64,000 nucleotides of DNA, from assembly GCF_021278025.1 (NCBI RefSeq), contig NZ_JAIBHJ010000002.1:255996-319995 (forward strand). The letters are read 5' to 3'. Position 1 is the first letter of the stretch. Each line of letters opens with the position of its first letter. Origin of the DNA: Motilimonas sp. E26 (GTDB lineage Bacteria > Pseudomonadota > Gammaproteobacteria > Enterobacterales > CBDFNC01). Below are positions 55,757 to 64,000 of the stretch, piece after piece. A program made the translations under genes and the position numbers. The notes beneath the pieces are model-generated. The model had not been told where the DNA came from. It saw only the letters and a list, made by a program, of their open reading frames with translations, and did not search any database.

Positions 55757-55758
55757 TC

Positions 55759-56595
55759 TTACCTCACAGCCAAATTAGGGTGATAAGTAGTCCGTCCGGC
55801 AGGCTTAACTAAATGACTAGCATGACTAAAGTTTTCCGAGTGACCCGCAATGTAAAGGCCATCACTTGGCATTAACTGCACCATTCGTGTCAGAACTTGT
55901 AGTTGCGTTGATCGATCAAAATAAATCATGACGTTACGACAGAAAATAACATCCACAGGCCCCTTTACCGACCACGTTGGATTAAGTAAATTTAACTGCC
56001 TAAACTCTATCATTTGCTGTAACTCTGGCACCACTTTAGCCAACCCTTCCTGACGACCTTTGCCTTTGAAAAAAAACTGCTTACAACGCTCACCTGACAG
56101 TGCTTTGATACGGTCGAGCTGGTAAATACCAGCTTGAGCTTTTTGCAAAACCTGACTATCAATGTCCGAAGCAATAATTTTCACCGGCACATCAAAGCGA
56201 CCAAAGGTTTCTGCGACAACCATGGCGATTGAGTAAGGCTCTTCACCAGTACTACTGGCTGCACACCAAATAGTACGAGTGCTCGGATGCGCCATTAAAT
56301 ACTCTCTCAGCACATCAAAATGGTGTGGCTCACGAAAAAATGAGGTTAAATTCGTGGTAAGAGCATTGATAAACAACTCTTCTTCAGCCGGGTGATGCTC
56401 TAGATAGCTTAAATACTGCGTAAAACCAGTCAGCTTTAGCGCCCTAACGCGTCGTGCCAATCGGCTGTACACCATCGAGTCCTTACTATCGGCTAGGCGG
56501 ATCCCCGTTAATTGATATAGCAGACTTCTTACGGCATCAAAATCGGCTTTGCCGTAGCGAAACTCTCTGTCATTCCAATTATCCGTTTGTGTCAT
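55759..56595 (-). CDS. cheR: Chemotaxis protein methyltransferase CheR
   Basis: A 278-residue SAM-dependent enzyme that methylates receptor glutamates. It has the N-terminal helical domain (about 12-75) and the SAM-binding CAASSTGEEPYSIAMV, then VDVIFCRNVMIYFD. The start region, MTQTDNW, is partly repeated about 50 bases upstream. The gene follows a 179-base gap after the MCP gene, the only real gap inside the operon. Confidence 0.95.
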   Translation of the reverse strand: MTQTDNWNDREFRYGKADFDAVRSLLYQLTGIRLADSKDSMVYSRLARRVRALKLTGFTQYLSYLEHHPAEEELFINALTTNLTSFFREPHHFDVLREYLMAHPSTRTIWCAASSTGEEPYSIAMVVAETFGRFDVPVKIIASDIDSQVLQKAQAGIYQLDRIKALSGERCKQFFFKGKGRQEGLAKVVPELQQMIEFRQLNLLNPTWSVKGPVDVIFCRNVMIYFDRSTQLQVLTRMVQLMPSDGLYIAGHSENFSHASHLVKPAGRTTYHPNLAVR

Positions 56596-56649
56596 GAGCT
56601 AAGATCTCTGCCAAATCAACTAACCATTTATCCGCTTGTGCCATGAGCT
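56575..56649 (-). repeat. Partial duplication of the cheR start region
   Basis: A 26-base stretch around the cheR start (56575-56600) is repeated at 56624-56649 with 3 mismatches. Read on the minus strand, the second copy would start MAQADKW but stops after 21 codons. It may be the trace of a small tandem duplication and could offer a decoy start site. Confidence 0.7.
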
Positions 56650-56774
56650 CAGCTCTCTTCGCTTCCACTAACACGCCATGAGCAGCCCTCATGACAACTA
56701 AACGCGAGTGTCATGAGCCCAACAACCTTTCATTTCAACTCATCATTTGTGTTATGTGTAAAACGCCCACAAGG

Positions 56775-59096
56775 TTAAAAACTTTCCCACTCATCGTCAT
56801 CGGATTTTGCTGGTTTCACCGGTGTTCGTGTCACGACCGTTTTTTTGGCTCCAATGTTCGGCCTTGATACAGGCTGAGATAATTGCGGAGCAACAAGTTG
56901 ATGCTGCTGACTTTCATCTAGTTTAAATTGCGCGACATTGCGTGCCATCTGCGCGGCTTGCGATAACAAACTTTCAGCAGCAGCTGCTGCTTGCTCCACC
57001 AGCGCCGCGTTTTGCTGCGTCATCTCATCCATTTGGTTAACGGCCTTACCTACTTCATCTAGCCCAGAAGCTTGTTCGGTAGAAGCGGCAGCGATTTCCG
57101 CCATAATATCGTTAACCCGCTTAATGGAGGTGACAATCTCTTTCATGGTATCGCCTGATTTCCCTACCAGCTCATTACCATTATTAATTTTGCCAACTGA
57201 GTCAGAAATCAGCGCTTTAATGTCTTTTGCGGCATTGGCTGAGCGCTGCGCTAAGGTTCTGACCTCCGATGCCACCACGGCAAACCCACGCCCCTGCTCT
57301 CCGGCGCGAGCCGCTTCGACGGCGGCATTTAATGCCAATATATTGGTTTGGAAGGCGATGCCATCAATCACGCCAATAATATCGGATATTTTTTGTGATG
57401 ATTCATTAATGGAGGCCATGGTTTTAACGACTTGCTCGATTAATTCACCGCCATTAACTGCAACCTCTGACGCCTTGGCTGATAAGGTATTAGCCTGTCT
57501 GGCGTTATCAGCATTTTGACGCACTGTACCGGTTAACTCTTCCATACTAGACGCTGTTTCTTCAAGGCTTGACGCTTGCTGCTCTGTACGGCTAGACAAG
57601 TCCGTATTACCTTGAGATATTTCACTCGACGCGGTGTTAATGGTGTCGGCTGCTTGGCGAATTTCACCGAGCATTTGGGATAAGTTTTGCGCGGTTTGAT
57701 TACAGCCATTTTTTAAAGACTCAAACGTCCCTTGATAATCCGCTTCCACCCGTTCGGTTAAGTCGCCCTCAGAGATTGCCTTAAGCACACGACCGATATC
57801 ATTTAATCCACTTTCAGTAGTGCGAAGTAACGAGTTTAAACCTTCGGATAATTTTAAGAAGAAGCCTTCTTTGCCCTCTGTCGAAACGAGGCTGCTAAAA
57901 TCACCCGCCGCCGCCGCTTCAACAGCTGAATTCACTTCCGCTTCAATAAATACTTCCTGAGTACGATCTAACCATTCCACGACGGAACCAAGGCGCGAGC
58001 CATCTTTAGCAAAAATAGGGTTCGCCACTAGTCTGAAATGACGCTTACCAACGACAATATTCGCGGTATAAGATTTAGTTAATTTTTCTAATAAATGCAT
58101 TTGATGGGCAGGGTTTTTGTGAAAGATATCCATATTGCTGCCTACTATTTTTGCCACCGAAAAATTTGGCAGTACGGCTTTTAAGTCTGCTTCAGCAGCA
58201 CTTAGCATGGTTTCCACAGACTTATTCATATAAATAATCTTACGTTCAGTATCAGCGATCATCACATTGGTTGTGGTGGTATCAAGTGCACCAAGAATAC
58301 GACTGAGCTCTTGCTCTGCTGCCACTTCTTTGGTGCGATCTATCCACTCAACAACAGAGCCTAAGCGATCACCTTTGTCATCAAAAATAGGATTAGCAAT
58401 CAGGCGAAAGCTGCGCCCTGCCACCACGATATTACCCACGTATGTTTTCGTTAGGGTTGCCAGTAGCTGACGTTGGTGAGAAGGGTCTTTATGGAAGATA
58501 TCCATATTGCTGCCCAACAATGAATCCACTGAAAAATGTGGCAACGCCTTACGCAAATCTGACTCAGCTTCGCGTAGCATGCGCTCAACAGCCTGATTCA
58601 TAAATATAATGTTACGTTCAACATCGGCCACCATCACATTCGATGATGTGGCCTCAAGGGCCGAAGTCACCCGCAATGACAGCAGCGCATGCTTTTTCAA
58701 CTCAGTAAGGTCGTGCCACTCAACGGAGGTGCCGAGCGATTCACCTAGCTCATTACGCAGTGGGTTAAGCACTAACCGAAAACAACGCCCCCCAACGGTA
58801 ATTTCGGCAGTATGGGTTGTGGTTAGCTGGCTCAGAATATTTTTTTGATGCTGTGGCTGCTTATGGAAAACATCGATACTACTACCAATCATTGCGGCAA
58901 CAGAGAACTGAGGTAAATCCTTGCGAATATCGCTCTCAGCCTCTGTCAGCATCGCCACTACAGCTTTGTTTGCATAGACAATATTGCGCTGAGCATCGGC
59001 AAGCATAAAACAAGTACTGCTGTTGTCTAATGCCAAGCTAGCCCGAGCTAACGACTTTTGTTGCTCACTATTACCAAACCAAGATGCGATACCCAT
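56775..59096 (-). CDS. Soluble MCP with three PAS domains and CheR-tether pentapeptide
   Basis: A 773-residue chemoreceptor with no membrane helix. Three PAS domains in tandem (about 25-130, 145-255, 270-380) are close copies of each other, each with a FxNMDIFHK-like segment and a GSVVEW strand. A HAMP-like region follows (about 390-480), then the signalling helices with [20 protein letters not shown]. The C-terminus is [12 protein letters not shown] matches the xWxxF tether bound by CheR and CheB. It probably senses an intracellular cue such as redox or energy state. It begins 2 bases after cheW. Confidence 0.92.
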   Translation of the reverse strand: MGIASWFGNSEQQKSLARASLALDNSSTCFMLADAQRNIVYANKAVVAMLTEAESDIRKDLPQFSVAAMIGSSIDVFHKQPQHQKNILSQLTTTHTAEITVGGRCFRLVLNPLRNELGESLGTSVEWHDLTELKKHALLSLRVTSALEATSSNVMVADVERNIIFMNQAVERMLREAESDLRKALPHFSVDSLLGSNMDIFHKDPSHQRQLLATLTKTYVGNIVVAGRSFRLIANPIFDDKGDRLGSVVEWIDRTKEVAAEQELSRILGALDTTTTNVMIADTERKIIYMNKSVETMLSAAEADLKAVLPNFSVAKIVGSNMDIFHKNPAHQMHLLEKLTKSYTANIVVGKRHFRLVANPIFAKDGSRLGSVVEWLDRTQEVFIEAEVNSAVEAAAAGDFSSLVSTEGKEGFFLKLSEGLNSLLRTTESGLNDIGRVLKAISEGDLTERVEADYQGTFESLKNGCNQTAQNLSQMLGEIRQAADTINTASSEISQGNTDLSSRTEQQASSLEETASSMEELTGTVRQNADNARQANTLSAKASEVAVNGGELIEQVVKTMASINESSQKISDIIGVIDGIAFQTNILALNAAVEAARAGEQGRGFAVVASEVRTLAQRSANAAKDIKALISDSVGKINNGNELVGKSGDTMKEIVTSIKRVNDIMAEIAAASTEQASGLDEVGKAVNQMDEMTQQNAALVEQAAAAAESLLSQAAQMARNVAQFKLDESQQHQLVAPQLSQPVSRPNIGAKKTVVTRTPVKPAKSDDDEWESF

Positions 59097-59098
59097 AG

Positions 59099-59605
59099 TT
59101 ATCCCTCCAACGCCACAGCATTATTGTCAAATAAGCCCAGCTCTTGGCTGGAAATCAATTTTTCGATGTTCAATAAAATAATCATTTGTTCATTCACCGG
59201 CGCGAGGCCATATAAATATTGACTGTCAAAAGCAACACCAAACTCTGGTGGAGGTTTAATATCAGACGCCTGCATATTGATGACATCGGACACAGCATCA
59301 ACCACTATCCCAACAATGCGCTCATTAATGTGGAGCATAATGACAATGGTAAATTCGTTGTAACTGGCTTCACCCACATTAAACTTAAGCCGCAAATCAA
59401 CAATAGGTACAATGTCGCCACGCAGATTGAGAACACCTTTAATGAACGCGGGGGCATTAGCTATTTTGGTCACGGGTTCATAGCCTCTAATTTCACGTAC
59501 TTTCATAATATCGAGACCGTAATGCTCATCACCTAAGGTAAAAGTTAGATACTCTAAGGAGACCGTGTCTTGGCTCGCTGGAGCCACTGTTGGTTGATTA
59601 TTCAT
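59099..59605 (-). CDS. cheW: Chemotaxis coupling protein CheW
   Basis: A 168-residue adaptor that links the receptor to CheA. Conserved stretches include [39 protein letters not shown] and [13 protein letters not shown]. The ATG at 59605 has GAGGAGT upstream and overlaps the cheA stop by 8 bases. Confidence 0.95.
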   Translation of the reverse strand: MNNQPTVAPASQDTVSLEYLTFTLGDEHYGLDIMKVREIRGYEPVTKIANAPAFIKGVLNLRGDIVPIVDLRLKFNVGEASYNEFTIVIMLHINERIVGIVVDAVSDVINMQASDIKPPPEFGVAFDSQYLYGLAPVNEQMIILLNIEKLISSQELGLFDNNAVALEG

Positions 59606-61673
59606 TCCCACTCCTCACTGCGACCGACTCTTCCACGCGTAAAGCGAGAGACTCTGCATCTAAGATCAATGCAACACTGCCATCTCCCATAATGGTGGCG
59701 CCAGCCACTCCTGGAACACGGCGGTAGTGCTGCTCTAAACTTTTAATAACAACTTGTTGTTGGCCAATTAACTCATCCACTAATAGGGCAAAGCGAGTTT
59801 TGCTGGTTTCAATTAAAACCAGAATCCCCTCACAGGGGTCCTCTGATTTAGGCTCAACTTCCATCACCTGATGTAACCGCACGATCGGCCAGTAAGCATC
59901 ACGTAAATCCAGCACTTGCTGGTTACCAATGCGCTTAAGTTGAGGCTTATCAGGTTGCACAGATTCGATAATATTAACTAAAGGAATAATGAACATTTGC
60001 CCGCCGACGGCAATGGACATACCATCTAAAATAGCCAGTGTTAGGGGTAAACGAATCTGAAAAGAAGACCCTAAACCCGCTTCGGATTCTATCTCTAAAC
60101 GTCCACCCATCGACTCGATATTTCGTTTCACTACGTCCATACCAACGCCGCGACCCGATACATCGGTCACTTCAGCGGCTGTTGAAAATCCTGCGGACAT
60201 GATCAACTGCCAGACCTGCTGGTCGGTCGGATTTTCCACTACATCAATATTGTTTTCATAGGCTTTGACGAGAATACGATCACGATCTAGACCGCCGCCA
60301 TCATCCAAAACAGAAATAAGAATATTGCCGCCTTTTTGCTCTGCTTTAAGGGTGAGTCGACCTGTTTCAGGCTTACCACGTGCCGCCCTAACATCTGGCA
60401 GCTCAATGCCGTGATCTAAACTATTGCGTACAAGGTGGGTTAACGGATCCACCAGCCGTTCAATTAATCCCTTATCAATTTCGGTTTGTCCACCTTCAAT
60501 TTGCAAGTCGACTTTTTTGTTTAGTTTCTTAGATAAGTCTCTCACCACGCGAGGAAACCGGTTAAAGACAAAAGACATTGGCAACATCCGAATGGACATG
60601 ATGCCCTCTTGTAGTTCGCGAGTGTTGCGCTCTAACTCAGACAAAGCACTATGCAACCGTTCAACGGTTGGACCAGTAAGCTCATCACCAATTAGATTTA
60701 ACATTGATTGGGTGATCACTAGTTCGCCAACCAAATTAACCAAGCTGTCTATTTTTACAATATCAACACGAATACTACTGGCTTCTGTACTTTCAGGTTT
60801 TGCTTTGGAGTCGGCCTTGCCACTTCCGGTAACCGCTAACTTAGCCGCAGCAGGACGCGGCTTATCCATTAATCCGGTAGCGGGAGTGATTGCCTCCTCA
60901 CTAACGCCATCACTTACGGGGAAACCCTTTTCATCAGCATAAACTTGATTATCTGATTGGCCTGAGGGAGCAAAAAAGCCAAAGCCTTCATCGTCAACTT
61001 GATCTAACTCAGCGGTCGCTGGACCAGGTAACGGCTCAAAGAAACCAAATCCTTCATCATCGCCATTTTCAGTGACCTCATTAGATCCTTCCCCGCCGGC
61101 TTCCATCGGAGCTTCCGCTGTACTCACTAAAGGTTCAAAAAAGCCAAATCCTTCATCATCACGCTCTCCAACCTTGACCGACGCCTCAGTTGAGCCCTCT
61201 GATGACTCAGAAGATGACGATTCAGCGCCAACAGAAACAAAAAAACCATAAGCCTGCTCTTTAGTGTCAACCGCGGGCTCACTAGAGGGGTCTAAAATTA
61301 ACTCCAAGTCGGCTGTCGCCGTATTGACTAATGCCCAATCCGGCTCAGTCGCATCGGTATAACTTTTGAGTAATGTACGCAGTGTGTCAACAGCACTTAA
61401 CAAACCGTCAATCACGCGTGCTGAAAATTGAAATTTACCTTGTCGAGCGCGATCAAAGATGTTTTCCATCACATGGGTAACTGTAATCAATGCATCAAAT
61501 GCGAACATACCACTGCCGCCTTTTATGGAATGAGCAGCACGAAAGATGCTATTTAGCTCTTCGACATCAGGACTACTAGGGTCGAGCGCCAACAGCAAGT
61601 GCTCCATCTCATCGAGATGCTCGTGACTTTCTTCAATAAAAACGCCATGAAACTGGCTCATATCCATCGACAT
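59598..61673 (-). CDS. cheA: Chemotaxis histidine kinase CheA
   Basis: A 691-residue kinase. The Hpt domain carries phosphorylated His48 in RAAHSIKGGSG. Instead of a recognisable P2 domain, a 170-residue acidic linker holds a repeated motif: YGFF at 142-145, then DDEGFGFFEPL at 172-182 and 205-215, and DDEGFGFFAPS at 227-237. Dimerisation follows, then the HATPase core (LTHLVRNSLDHGIE, VSGRGVGMDVV) and a C-terminal CheW-like domain. I use the ATG at 61673, after GGGA. It overlaps cheW. Confidence 0.95.
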   Translation of the reverse strand: MSMDMSQFHGVFIEESHEHLDEMEHLLLALDPSSPDVEELNSIFRAAHSIKGGSGMFAFDALITVTHVMENIFDRARQGKFQFSARVIDGLLSAVDTLRTLLKSYTDATEPDWALVNTATADLELILDPSSEPAVDTKEQAYGFFVSVGAESSSSESSEGSTEASVKVGERDDEGFGFFEPLVSTAEAPMEAGGEGSNEVTENGDDEGFGFFEPLPGPATAELDQVDDEGFGFFAPSGQSDNQVYADEKGFPVSDGVSEEAITPATGLMDKPRPAAAKLAVTGSGKADSKAKPESTEASSIRVDIVKIDSLVNLVGELVITQSMLNLIGDELTGPTVERLHSALSELERNTRELQEGIMSIRMLPMSFVFNRFPRVVRDLSKKLNKKVDLQIEGGQTEIDKGLIERLVDPLTHLVRNSLDHGIELPDVRAARGKPETGRLTLKAEQKGGNILISVLDDGGGLDRDRILVKAYENNIDVVENPTDQQVWQLIMSAGFSTAAEVTDVSGRGVGMDVVKRNIESMGGRLEIESEAGLGSSFQIRLPLTLAILDGMSIAVGGQMFIIPLVNIIESVQPDKPQLKRIGNQQVLDLRDAYWPIVRLHQVMEVEPKSEDPCEGILVLIETSKTRFALLVDELIGQQQVVIKSLEQHYRRVPGVAGATIMGDGSVALILDAESLALRVEESVAVRSGNE

Positions 61674-61700
61674 AGTGTGTCCCAAATGTGGTCTAGCGCC

Positions 61701-62066
61701 TTACCCCAGCACTTTCGCTGCAACTTGAAGTAACTTACTCGGTTCAAAGGGCTTTACCATCCAACCGGTGGCACCTGCGGCCTTGCCTTTCGCTTTCATT
61801 TCTTCACTGGCTTCAGTGGTCAATACTACAATAGGCTTACTGCGATAAGTCGCGAGACCTCGCAATGATTTAATCAAAGTTAGGCCGTCCATTCTGGGCA
61901 TATTTTGATCTGTTAAGACAAAATCAAAGCTCTTGGTTTTACATAAGTCATAGGCTTCTTGCCCATCTTTTGCCAAGGTAACTTGATAGCTAGCCGACTT
62001 TAAAGTCGCTTCGACCATTTGGCGAATTGACGCAGAATCATCAACAATTAAAATACTTTTGCTCAT
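61701..62066 (-). CDS. cheY: Chemotaxis response regulator CheY
   Basis: A 121-residue single receiver domain. Acidic pair Asp9/Asp10, phosphoacceptor Asp53 (VLTDQNMPRMDG), Thr83/84 and Lys105 (MVKPF) are all present. It would carry the signal from CheA to the flagellar motor or to another output. It lies 2 bases after the phosphatase gene. Confidence 0.95.
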   Translation of the reverse strand: MSKSILIVDDSASIRQMVEATLKSASYQVTLAKDGQEAYDLCKTKSFDFVLTDQNMPRMDGLTLIKSLRGLATYRSKPIVVLTTEASEEMKAKGKAAGATGWMVKPFEPSKLLQVAAKVLG

Positions 62067-62068
62067 AG

Positions 62069-63757
62069 TTAATCACTTCCAACGAGTACCACCCGGACGG
62101 CATTTCCAGGTGCAATAATTTCAAGGGAATCAGCTAAGTGCTCAATTAAAGTTAAGCCTCGGCCATAGCTTTTAGAAAAGTTAGTGCTTTCAATATTGTC
62201 ATGAAAAAATCCATGACCACTGTCTTTAATGTAAATTTCTAATCGATTTAAATCACTTTGCCATTGCACTTGTAAAACAATTCTGTGCTCTATTGTCAGC
62301 TCTTTAACTTTTTGCTCTTTTTGCTCGTAGAAAGTCAAAAAGCCATTTTCTTGCGATTTAATGTCACTATTTAGCCCAAGCACGCCATGCTCGAATGCAT
62401 TCATGTACAACTCAGTTAAAACAGTAAATACTTTTTGCACTAATGACAGGGGCAGTTGTTTGGATAACAAATCCGAAAAATGCCCAGGTATATCAAGTAA
62501 ATCCAATGCCGCACCAGACAAGGTATGCTCGATTAAGAAAGCACTTTGCTGAACAATCTGATTGGGCTTATAAGTAACAGACGATTGGAGAATGTTATGG
62601 GTATCAATCTGAACAATAGAAATATCATCAGAGGCAGGAGGGCAATCAATATTGAAATATTTTTTCACCCCTTCAAGTGGCTTACCTGGCATATTGAGTA
62701 GCGGAATCAGTGCTTCTTGGCTAAGGAGCTCACCGTCACCTGATAAGGTTTCTATTACGCCGTCACTAAACATAATAATGCGCTGGTTATCAACAAGCTC
62801 TATCCGTTCAGGATGAACACTAAACAAGGTATCTGGTAAAATACCAAGCGCCATATTGGCAGAATTAAGCTGCTTCACTAACTTACCGTGCTCATCTAGG
62901 ACGAGCACTGGTGGCATTGCACCATTCCACACATCAATAATCTTACTGGCAGGTTGAATATGAAGAATGATCACCGCAACAAAGCGATCTTGTGGCAATA
63001 AATGAGTCAACTTACTATTCAGCTCAAACACAATATTTGAAAGGGGCAGAGCTTTTTCTGCCATGGCTTTAAATATTGGCACAACAGGCATTAACGAAAC
63101 CGCTGCAGCTAAACCATGTCCCATAGCATCAGCCAACATAACATAGTCACTACCATCAACCCCCTGACAATTAATCACGCTGTCTCCGCTAAACTGCGAA
63201 GAGGGTTTAACCCAGTAATGAATGGCATCAACATCAGAGCGCACTTTGGCAAACATGGCTCCAATAAGGTGTCGAGCAAGCGCTTGTTCTTGTAACTCTG
63301 CATCACGCCATTGATTGAGTGCTTCTCGTTGCTCATTGTTTAGTTTTTCAAGGCGACGCTGATGCACCGACTTTTTCATCTTGAGCCAGAGCAAATCCAT
63401 ATTAACTGGCTTTAGTGCATAATCATCAATACCTTGGTTAAAAGCTCTGAGAAAGAAATCTGCATCATCATTTGCACTCACCATAATGACAGCCGTGGCT
63501 TTGAGATGCTCTTTGATCATTGGCAACAGCGTGACTCCTTCCCCGTCAGTCAGGTGGTTATCAAGCAAGACAACATCGAAATGCTGCTGCGGCCGAGAAA
63601 TGACATTTCTCGCATCCGCCAATGTTAAGCACGTTGTTGTCAGTACTCCCCTTTCTTTAAAAAAGTGCTCATAGAGCAAGGTAAATACTGTGCTGTCTTC
63701 TACGACCAGTACAGAGTAAGGCGGGCTTATGTTAAGTGAAGGATTAGAGAAAGGCAT
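62069..63757 (-). CDS. Response regulator with SpoIIE-type phosphatase and HATPase domains
   Basis: A 562-residue protein joining three modules: a receiver (1-130, phosphoacceptor Asp66 in VVLLDNHLTDG, Lys in ALKPVN), a PP2C/SpoIIE phosphatase (about 195-395, DAMGHGLAAAVSLMP and IIMFSDGVIET) and an RsbW-like HATPase (about 430-560, YMNAFEHGVLG and DSGHGFF). Such proteins control a STAS anti-sigma-antagonist by dephosphorylation and phosphorylation. I use the ATG at 63757, which overlaps the STAS frame by 14 bases. Confidence 0.9.
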   Translation of the reverse strand: MPFSNPSLNISPPYSVLVVEDSTVFTLLYEHFFKERGVLTTTCLTLADARNVISRPQQHFDVVLLDNHLTDGEGVTLLPMIKEHLKATAVIMVSANDDADFFLRAFNQGIDDYALKPVNMDLLWLKMKKSVHQRRLEKLNNEQREALNQWRDAELQEQALARHLIGAMFAKVRSDVDAIHYWVKPSSQFSGDSVINCQGVDGSDYVMLADAMGHGLAAAVSLMPVVPIFKAMAEKALPLSNIVFELNSKLTHLLPQDRFVAVIILHIQPASKIIDVWNGAMPPVLVLDEHGKLVKQLNSANMALGILPDTLFSVHPERIELVDNQRIIMFSDGVIETLSGDGELLSQEALIPLLNMPGKPLEGVKKYFNIDCPPASDDISIVQIDTHNILQSSVTYKPNQIVQQSAFLIEHTLSGAALDLLDIPGHFSDLLSKQLPLSLVQKVFTVLTELYMNAFEHGVLGLNSDIKSQENGFLTFYEQKEQKVKELTIEHRIVLQVQWQSDLNRLEIYIKDSGHGFFHDNIESTNFSKSYGRGLTLIEHLADSLEIIAPGNAVRVVLVGSD

Positions 63758-63935
63758 ATAGTTTTGCCATGTTGGCCATTTCCAAGATATCCAGCGCATT
63801 ACCTTGAGCGCCGCGAATAACTAATTTGGCCTGTACCGATTGCTCATTCTTTTTAGACATTAATACCAGCATTCCCAAAGCCGAACTATCTAAGTATTGG
63901 ACTTGGGAAAAGTCGAGCTCAATGTAAGCGCTCAA
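63744..63935 (-). CDS. STAS (anti-sigma factor antagonist) protein, 5' part abnormal
   Basis: The frame holds the second half of a STAS domain: AYIELDFSQVQYLDSSALGM, with the usual phosphorylatable serine region, and GNALDILEMANMAKLYAFL. A STAS domain normally has about 30 residues before this. Upstream, the same frame gives EQCGEL and then a TAG (63951-63953). Another frame open to the window edge reads NDGVIIKAQIKLG, which looks like the missing first strand. So the 5' end looks damaged or frameshifted; the TTG at 63935 may not be the true start. Confidence 0.65.
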   Translation of the reverse strand: MSAYIELDFSQVQYLDSSALGMLVLMSKKNEQSVQAKLVIRGAQGNALDILEMANMAKLYAFL

Positions 63936-64000
63936 TTCTCCGCATTGTTCCTAATTTAATCTGGGCCTTGATAATGACTCCGTCATTACTTATCGAGGTT

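Overview
The window looks like chromosome from a motile marine gammaproteobacterium of the Alteromonadales/Shewanella type. This is inferred from content: E. coli-like proteins (KdsD, PfkB, a YceB-type lipoprotein, CurA), an AT-leaning composition, and a compact chemotaxis operon ordered STAS, SpoIIE-type phosphatase, CheY, CheA, CheW, MCP, CheR, CheD, CheB. I saw no rRNA, tRNA, CRISPR array, insertion sequence or prophage. Where an upstream extension lacks a ribosome binding site (RBS), I moved the start inward to the best-supported codon and say so.

Layout. 1-2016: the tail of one methyl-accepting chemotaxis protein (MCP) and a complete transmembrane MCP. 2021-8564 (minus strand): arabinose-5-phosphate isomerase, a MoxR/DUF58/transglutaminase operon, and LysE- and EamA-type exporters. 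8658-12191 (plus): a lysophospholipase-like hydrolase, an NlpE-like lipoprotein and an orphan flagellin-like protein. 12292-20080: a Fur-box-preceded Bfd ferredoxin, a CheX-like/response-regulator pair, a coiled-coil membrane protein, a YceB-like lipoprotein, an acetyltransferase, an HDOD-GAF protein, CurA, a VOC protein and a DUF4870 protein. 20295-28660: a CBS protein, PfkB, Mn-dependent pyrophosphatase, a TM2-pilin fusion, a SulP transporter and an M16 protease. 28841-39498: a START protein and mostly uncharacterised genes, including a gene broken in a homopolymer and the remnant of a duplicated neighbour. 39751-45848: ferredoxin, an FAD dehydrogenase, a three-gene membrane operon (DUF2157/DUF4401/GDYXXLXY) and a Doc toxin with a small upstream gene. 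46008-53005: an ImpA-like metalloprotease lipoprotein, a bufferin-type RiPP cluster and an HDOD protein. 53165-54013: a BMT5-like methyltransferase-fold protein with a zinc finger. 54091-63935: the chemotaxis operon.

How genes work together. The chemotaxis operon encodes a complete phosphorelay with adaptation (CheR, CheB, CheD) around one soluble three-PAS receptor that ends in a CheR/CheB-tethering pentapeptide. It is led by a STAS/PP2C/HATPase partner-switching module whose STAS gene appears damaged at the window edge. The bufferin cluster encodes a secreted Cys-rich precursor, a DUF692 multinuclear-iron enzyme and its DUF2063 partner. Family precedent suggests copper handling. Its precursor here carries two near-identical 44-residue cysteine modules.

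The best candidates for something under-described are the two-module bufferin, the flagellin-like protein with Lys/Glu-rich termini, the TM2-pilin fusion, the methyltransferase-zinc finger fusion, the repeated GFGFF motif in CheA, and two inverted copies of a short palindromic intergenic element about 30 kb apart.
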